Origin: Deltaproteobacteria bacterium
GTDB lineage: Bacteria; Desulfobacterota; Binatia; UBA1149; JAJCZL01
Assembly (NCBI GenBank): GCA_029262415.1
Contig: JAJCZL010000057.1
Location: 62,001-126,000 of the forward strand
Direction of reading: 5' to 3'
Length of the DNA: 64,000 bases
Below are positions 60,149-64,000 of the stretch, in pieces. Numbering within the stretch: position 1 is the first letter of the stretch; each line of letters begins with the position of its first letter. The notes under the pieces were generated by a model that saw only the letters and a list, made by a program, of their open reading frames with translations, was not told the origin of the DNA and did no database searches. Both the position numbers and the translations under genes were made by a program.

Positions 60149-60867
60149 TGGAAGAAACTCTCAGCGATGTCGAAACCGCCGTGGCGAAACAGCTCGAGGT
60201 TCTCGTCGACCCGATAAGGGATCAACACGTTCTCGAGCGCCTCACGTTTGCGCAGGATTTCCTGCTCGGAGTAGCCGTTACGGCGTTTGAAGTCGTAGTA
60301 GAAGTCGATGAAAAACCGGTTCATGTCCGAGTCATTAGTGAGCACCTTTTCGGTGATCACCAATGCGCCGCCGGCCCTAAGGCCGTCATAGATTCTCCTG
60401 ATCAGAGGCGTCCGGCAGAGCGGCCGGATGAACTGCAGGGTCCAACACATCGTAACCACGCTCGCATTCTCGAGATCCAGGCTGCCTGCTCCGGAACTGA
60501 GCTCGCCGTGCCGCACCTCGATCTGATCGCTGAGTTCGGCCAGGGCGATCTTCTTGCGGGCCTTTGCCAACATCGGCTCCGAATTGTCGTAGCCGACCAG
60601 GCGCACGCCCCGACCGAGCTTGTGGGCGAGCGAAATCATGGTTGTCGCGGTCGAGCAACCGAGGTCATAGATTACCGTTCCGGGGATGTAGAACTTCTCG
60701 GCGACGTCGAGCAGCATCCGCTGTTGCTCGAGATAAAAGGGGATGCTGCGGACGAGCATGTCGTCAAAAACCGCCGCGACATCGGCATCGAAGCGGAAAT
60801 CGCTGCCGCGGGGAGTCTCGGTCTCAAACACCGCATCGCGATCGTTGGTAAGCGGCTCGTTATCCAT
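60103..60867 (-). CDS. cmoA: CmoA-like carboxy-S-adenosylmethionine synthase
   Basis: This 254-residue protein starts at the ATG at 60867 (the ORF track is 39 codons too long). It aligns by eye with CmoA throughout: FRFDADVAAVFDDMLVRSIPFY, YDLGCSTATTMISL, GYDNSEPML, CWTLQFIRPL and DFKRRNGYSEQEIL, close to the E. coli length of 247. CmoA converts SAM and prephenate to carboxy-SAM, used by CmoB for tRNA U34 modification. CmoB is not adjacent; the gene sits in a glycan locus beside another methyltransferase, so either tRNA modification or another carboxymethyl transfer is possible. The gene 5' of it is 183 nt away, so it may have its own promoter. Confidence 0.78.
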   Translation of the reverse strand: MDNEPLTNDRDAVFETETPRGSDFRFDADVAAVFDDMLVRSIPFYLEQQRMLLDVAEKFYIPGTVIYDLGCSTATTMISLAHKLGRGVRLVGYDNSEPMLAKARKKIALAELSDQIEVRHGELSSGAGSLDLENASVVTMCWTLQFIRPLCRTPLIRRIYDGLRAGGALVITEKVLTNDSDMNRFFIDFYYDFKRRNGYSEQEILRKREALENVLIPYRVDENLELFRHGGFDIAESFFQWYNFAGFLCVKKEE

Positions 60868-61050
60868 GCGATGACCATTGTGACACGAGCAAGTGGTATT
60901 TAACCACCAACTAGCCCACTGACTACAGCTAGATAACGCACCTGCGTTGCACAGGCGCATACGACTATCATCGGAACACGCCAAGCTCGTGCGGGAACCG
61001 GTGTACTGAGCTTAGGCGTAACCCACCCCCGACGGTCGGCGGACCTGAGA

Positions 61051-61779
61051 TCACCGCCACAGCGAGGACAGCGCGCGTGCCGCGCGACGCGCGGAAAGCC
61101 GAGCCGCGAACACCGGGCTTCCCCATTGGCGGAGTGCGCCGCCGGCGCGAAGATAGAAAGAATCGAGCCGCGGCAAGCGAAGCGGATCGAAGTCATGCGG
61201 TAGCGGACGAAGATCGGTCGTGCAGGCAAACCGGTAGTGACGCGCCGCCGCCGCCGCGACCGCATCGTTGCACGCCCCATACGGATAGCAGAACGCCTGC
61301 GTGTCAACACCGAGGTGGTGCTTGAGTGCTGACTGGGACGCGCTGAACTCTTCTTCGAGCGCTTCCGAATCGAGGCTCGTCAGTCGCCGATGAGACACCG
61401 AATGCGAGCCCACGCTGAGCCCTTCCTCGCTCAATCCGGCAAGAGTGTCCCAGCCCATCAAGGGGAAGGACGGAATCCCTTTCTCCGGCCGGCCTCTCCA
61501 GGCATTGTCGCGCCCAACATGTCCAGTCGCAACGAAGAGCGTCGCCGGCAGACCGTGCTCGCGAAGCAGCGGCCACGCAGTGTCGGCGAAGTTTTGCATA
61601 CCGTCGTCGAACGTAAGGGCAACCGCGTTGTCGTCTCGCGATCGCAACAGGTCAGGTATCGTCAAGACGGCAACCTTGCCGGCCGCGAGCCAGGCCACGT
61701 GGCGGCGAAATGAGTCCGGGCTGATCGAGATCACCGACCCGGTTTCATCGACAGAGTGATAAGTTAGGATTGCTCGCAC
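61051..61779 (-). CDS. polysaccharide deacetylase (NodB homology domain)
   Basis: This is a 242-residue NodB-type deacetylase. VRAILTYHSVDETG opens the domain, VALTFDDGMQNF holds the Asp-Asp metal/catalytic pair, and SVGSHSVSHRRLTSLD provides the metal-binding His pair (HSVSH). QAFCYPYGA follows. These hydrolases remove N-acetyl groups from sugars such as GlcNAc. A GTG at 61779 (14 codons after the ORF track start) begins right at the domain, without a signal peptide, suggesting a cytoplasmic glycan intermediate as substrate. It follows the epimerase gene by 48 nt and belongs to the same locus. Confidence 0.85.
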   Translation of the reverse strand: MRAILTYHSVDETGSVISISPDSFRRHVAWLAAGKVAVLTIPDLLRSRDDNAVALTFDDGMQNFADTAWPLLREHGLPATLFVATGHVGRDNAWRGRPEKGIPSFPLMGWDTLAGLSEEGLSVGSHSVSHRRLTSLDSEALEEEFSASQSALKHHLGVDTQAFCYPYGACNDAVAAAAARHYRFACTTDLRPLPHDFDPLRLPRLDSFYLRAGGALRQWGSPVFAARLSARRAARALSSLWR

Positions 61780-61827
61780 CGAACACGGTTCCCGCCCGGC
61801 GCAGCGCCGCCCGGCCCTCAACTACCC

Positions 61828-62793
61828 CTACATCGCCCGGCGATGTTCGTCGATCACGTCGACCACGATTCGGTCCAGCGGTGTATCGGGAACAAACCCG
61901 ATCGTCGCTTGCAGTTTCGACACACAGGGAACGCGCCTCATCATGTCCTCGAACCCGGAAGCATAGGCCTGTTCGTAGGGGACGTTGACTATTTGCGACG
62001 TGCTCCCCGCGTGCTCACGCACTTTCTCGGCAAGCGCTTGTATCGTGATCTCTTCGGCACCTCCGATGTTATAGACCCCTCCACGCGCAGCGGGCGTATG
62101 CATGAGCAACTCGAGAGCACGTACGACATCACGTACGTGCGAGAAGCACCGGCTTTGCGTGCCGGTACCGAAAACGGTGATCTTCTCTCCCGCCAGCGCT
62201 TGTCTGACGAAATTCGGAAGGACCATGCCGTAACGCCCGCTTTGACGTGGGCCGACAGTATTGAACAAGCGCACCACCGTCACCGGGAGCCCGTGCTCGG
62301 TAGCATAAGCCAAGGCGAGCCACTCATCGAGTGCCTTTGAGCAGGCGTACGCCCACCGTGAGTGGCGGGTCGGACCGAGAACCAGATCGTCATCCTCACT
62401 GAACGGGATCTTGGTCGACTTTCCGTAAACCTCGGATGTCGAGGCAATGAGCACCGGCTTCTTCAACGCGATCGCGGCATTCAGCACAACCTGCGTGCCG
62501 TGGACGTTGGTCTGGATCGTGTGAACCGGTTTCTCGATAATCAGCCGAACCCCGACCGCTGCCGCCAAATGAACGACGCTATCGCTGGCATCAACCGCGG
62601 CTTTCATAAGGTCGCTGTCGGTCACGTCGCCGACGCGAAGTTCGAAGCCGTCACGTCCTTGCAACCCGCTGACATTCTCTACCGAGCCGGTCGACAGATC
62701 GTCGACCGCCAAGACGCTATGCCCGGCGTCGAGCAAGTGTTCCGCCAAATGGGACCCGATGAATCCCGCCCCTCCGGTAACCAAAACTTTCAT
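61828..62793 (-). CDS. NAD-dependent epimerase/dehydratase (UDP-sugar type)
   Basis: This 321-residue short-chain dehydrogenase-fold sugar enzyme has the Rossmann glycine motif TGGAGFIGSH (6-15), the catalytic triad Ser/Thr in IASTSEVYG, and the YACSK pair (Y149, K153). It most resembles UDP-glucose 4-epimerase or UDP-glucuronate decarboxylase-like enzymes. It acts on nucleotide sugars in the cytoplasm. The ATG at 62793 overlaps the TGA of the GT4 gene (ATGA). Confidence 0.88.
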   Translation of the reverse strand: MKVLVTGGAGFIGSHLAEHLLDAGHSVLAVDDLSTGSVENVSGLQGRDGFELRVGDVTDSDLMKAAVDASDSVVHLAAAVGVRLIIEKPVHTIQTNVHGTQVVLNAAIALKKPVLIASTSEVYGKSTKIPFSEDDDLVLGPTRHSRWAYACSKALDEWLALAYATEHGLPVTVVRLFNTVGPRQSGRYGMVLPNFVRQALAGEKITVFGTGTQSRCFSHVRDVVRALELLMHTPAARGGVYNIGGAEEITIQALAEKVREHAGSTSQIVNVPYEQAYASGFEDMMRRVPCVSKLQATIGFVPDTPLDRIVVDVIDEHRRAM

Positions 62794-64000
62794 GCCGCTT
62801 CCCTTCGTATCACTTGCAGGATGTCCTCGCGTCCCTTACGTCCAGCCTCGCGCTCGATGATCGAGAGGTATCGGGGGACAACCGCGTCTTCGGTCCATTT
62901 TTCTTCGAACAACGTCCGCGCCGCGCGCGACATCCGCTCGCGTGCGAGCGGGTCGGCGACCAGATTGCGCATCGCTTCAACCATCTCACCAGTGGAACCG
63001 AACAGCAGACCCGCCCCGCTGTCACCCAGAAGCTCGGGATAGGTCCCCAGGCGCCGGGCCAGAACCGGAGTCGCCGACCGCAACGCTTCAATCAGAGTAA
63101 TGCCGAACGTCTCATAGCCGATGCTCGAAACGATCGACGCGAGCGCGTGGCGGTTGTAACGCCCCAGTTCGGTCTGATCGAGCCGCCCCAAAAACCGCAC
63201 GTTGGACAGACCCGCAGCGAGTTGCCGCCACGCCGCCCCCATCTCCCCCTCACCGGCAATCAACAGGTCGGCTGCGGGAACAGCGGCCATCGCGGGGATG
63301 ACGTCGTCAAGACCCTTGTTCGCCGTCAATCGCCCGGCGAAAAGAAAGTACGGCCGTTCTTGCGGCGCTCGAGACGACCTCTGATCGGCGCTCGAAACTT
63401 CGATCTCCGGAAGGAAGTAAGGAACGACTTCCATCTCCCGGGGGAACCCGAATTCGTGGTGCTTTGCCCGGCTGAACTCGCTCTTGGCAATAAACACGTC
63501 CACATTCGCCAATTTCCGCTGCAGATACCCGGTGTAGCGCCACAACTGCGGTGGTCGGCGGTAACTCAGGGTGCAGCGTATGCACTTTCGCCTGTCGCAG
63601 AGTTCTCGGTTGTAGCGCCAAAGCACATGAGTCGGACATACCAACCAATGCTCATGTGCCTCCAGGATCTTGACCGCGCTTCCGAAGTCGAGGATACCCG
63701 GGCCACCGATCAACGAAATGTTGTTGTAGAGAATCACGTGAGGCGCGAAGCTGTCGATCAATCCCCTCAGCCTGGCCGCGTTAACCACCGGGCGCCCGGT
63801 TTGTTGGGTCAGTAACGGCACAATTAGCGAATGTCCTGTTTCCAACGAACAGACTTCGACCCCGTCCTCTCCCATCGTCGGCACGAACGGAAGCCGTGCC
63901 GGTGTGACGACGTCACCTTCACCCGACCCGGGATTTCCGCTCAAGAGGTTGTAGGAGTCGGCGTCGTGGATAACGCACACCGAATGCCCGCGACGCACGA
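62790..64000 (-). CDS. family 4 glycosyltransferase (5' end beyond the window)
   Basis: At least 402 residues of a GT-B fold GT4 glycosyltransferase lie here. The visible start (RRGHSVCVIHDADSYN) corresponds to about residue 20-30 of the family, so the gene is cut by the window edge. YFLFAGRLTANKGLDDVI and SIVSSIGYETFGITLIEALRSATPVLARR (the EX7E-like acceptor/donor region) identify the family. An unusual segment with four Cys (LCDRRKCIRCTLSYRR) is consistent with a metal-binding loop seen in some GT4 enzymes. It is the most upstream gene seen in the glycan locus and overlaps the epimerase by 4 nt. Confidence 0.83.
   Translation of the reverse strand, partial: VRRGHSVCVIHDADSYNLLSGNPGSGEGDVVTPARLPFVPTMGEDGVEVCSLETGHSLIVPLLTQQTGRPVVNAARLRGLIDSFAPHVILYNNISLIGGPGILDFGSAVKILEAHEHWLVCPTHVLWRYNRELCDRRKCIRCTLSYRRPPQLWRYTGYLQRKLANVDVFIAKSEFSRAKHHEFGFPREMEVVPYFLPEIEVSSADQRSSRAPQERPYFLFAGRLTANKGLDDVIPAMAAVPAADLLIAGEGEMGAAWRQLAAGLSNVRFLGRLDQTELGRYNRHALASIVSSIGYETFGITLIEALRSATPVLARRLGTYPELLGDSGAGLLFGSTGEMVEAMRNLVADPLARERMSRAARTLFEEKWTEDAVVPRYLSIIEREAGRKGREDILQVIRREAA

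Noticed and set aside
60103-60867. A cmoAB tRNA-modification operon
   Set aside because: No CmoB-like protein is encoded nearby; the neighbouring methyltransferase does not show CmoB features.

Overview
The window is a gene-dense stretch of bacterial chromosome with high GC. It holds 48 protein genes, no gap above about 240 bases, and no rRNA, tRNA, IS element, phage gene or CRISPR array that I could find. Several features suggest an uncultured deltaproteobacterial-type lineage, with Binatota (Candidatus Binatia) my best guess: large secreted cysteine-rich and beta-propeller proteins with a recurrent Lys/Gly-rich C-terminal module, a dockerin-like tail, CGDGVVN-type cysteine repeats, a SUF operon led by an Rrf2 regulator, and lipid or haloalkane catabolic enzymes. 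This placement is inferred from protein style, not from a search.

Region 1 (1-9 kb) is mostly housekeeping and catabolism: a haloalkane dehalogenase with a complete catalytic set, a second alpha/beta hydrolase, a SAM methyltransferase, a CPA2 cation/proton antiporter with an RCK domain, FabD, a MerR regulator, a GST-fold protein and an overlapping PlsC-type acyltransferase. Region 2 (8.8-18.2 kb) has an 821-residue P-loop ATPase resembling DUF499 proteins. It is followed by a minus-strand, translationally coupled operon of a periplasmic retropepsin-like protein, an inactive-transglutaminase/7TM protein, an ATP-grasp peptide ligase homologue and a histidine-box membrane hydroxylase. A HerA-like ATPase is divergent from that operon. 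Region 3 (18.3-23.7 kb) holds a CPA1 antiporter, a DUF4197 lipoprotein, an ArnT-like glycosyltransferase and an AlkA-type DNA glycosylase.

Region 4 (23.7-30.2 kb) is a compact iron-sulfur assembly operon, rrf2-sufB-sufC-sufD-sufS-sufU-sufT, with stop/start overlaps at sufD/sufS and sufS/sufU. Region 5 (30.2-39.7 kb) encodes an SBBP-repeat propeller preceded by a BtrH_N-type protein, a cysteine-knot repeat protein with a dockerin-like tail, and a TetR regulator joined to a 1061-residue secreted cysteine-rich protein. Region 6 (39.7-49.5 kb) is all minus strand: an acyl-CoA synthetase, a cytochrome P450 with a 24-bp perfect palindrome upstream, and two tandem paralogous propeller proteins each with two c-type heme sites. 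Region 7 (49.7-52.0 kb) is a plus-strand trio of a PPOX-type flavin/F420 enzyme, a TetR regulator and a ferritin-like di-iron protein.

Region 8 (52.0-64.0 kb) is a long minus-strand glycan or glycolipid locus: GT4, sugar epimerase, polysaccharide deacetylase, a CmoA-like carboxy-SAM synthase homologue, a methyltransferase, GT39, GT2, a flippase-like membrane protein, and two paralogous UDP-galactopyranose-mutase-like flavoproteins. One flavoprotein carries a membrane tail that also occurs as a separate 100-residue protein next door. The locus runs off the right edge. The least described systems are this locus, the retropepsin/UUP1/ATP-grasp/hydroxylase operon and the tandem di-heme propellers.
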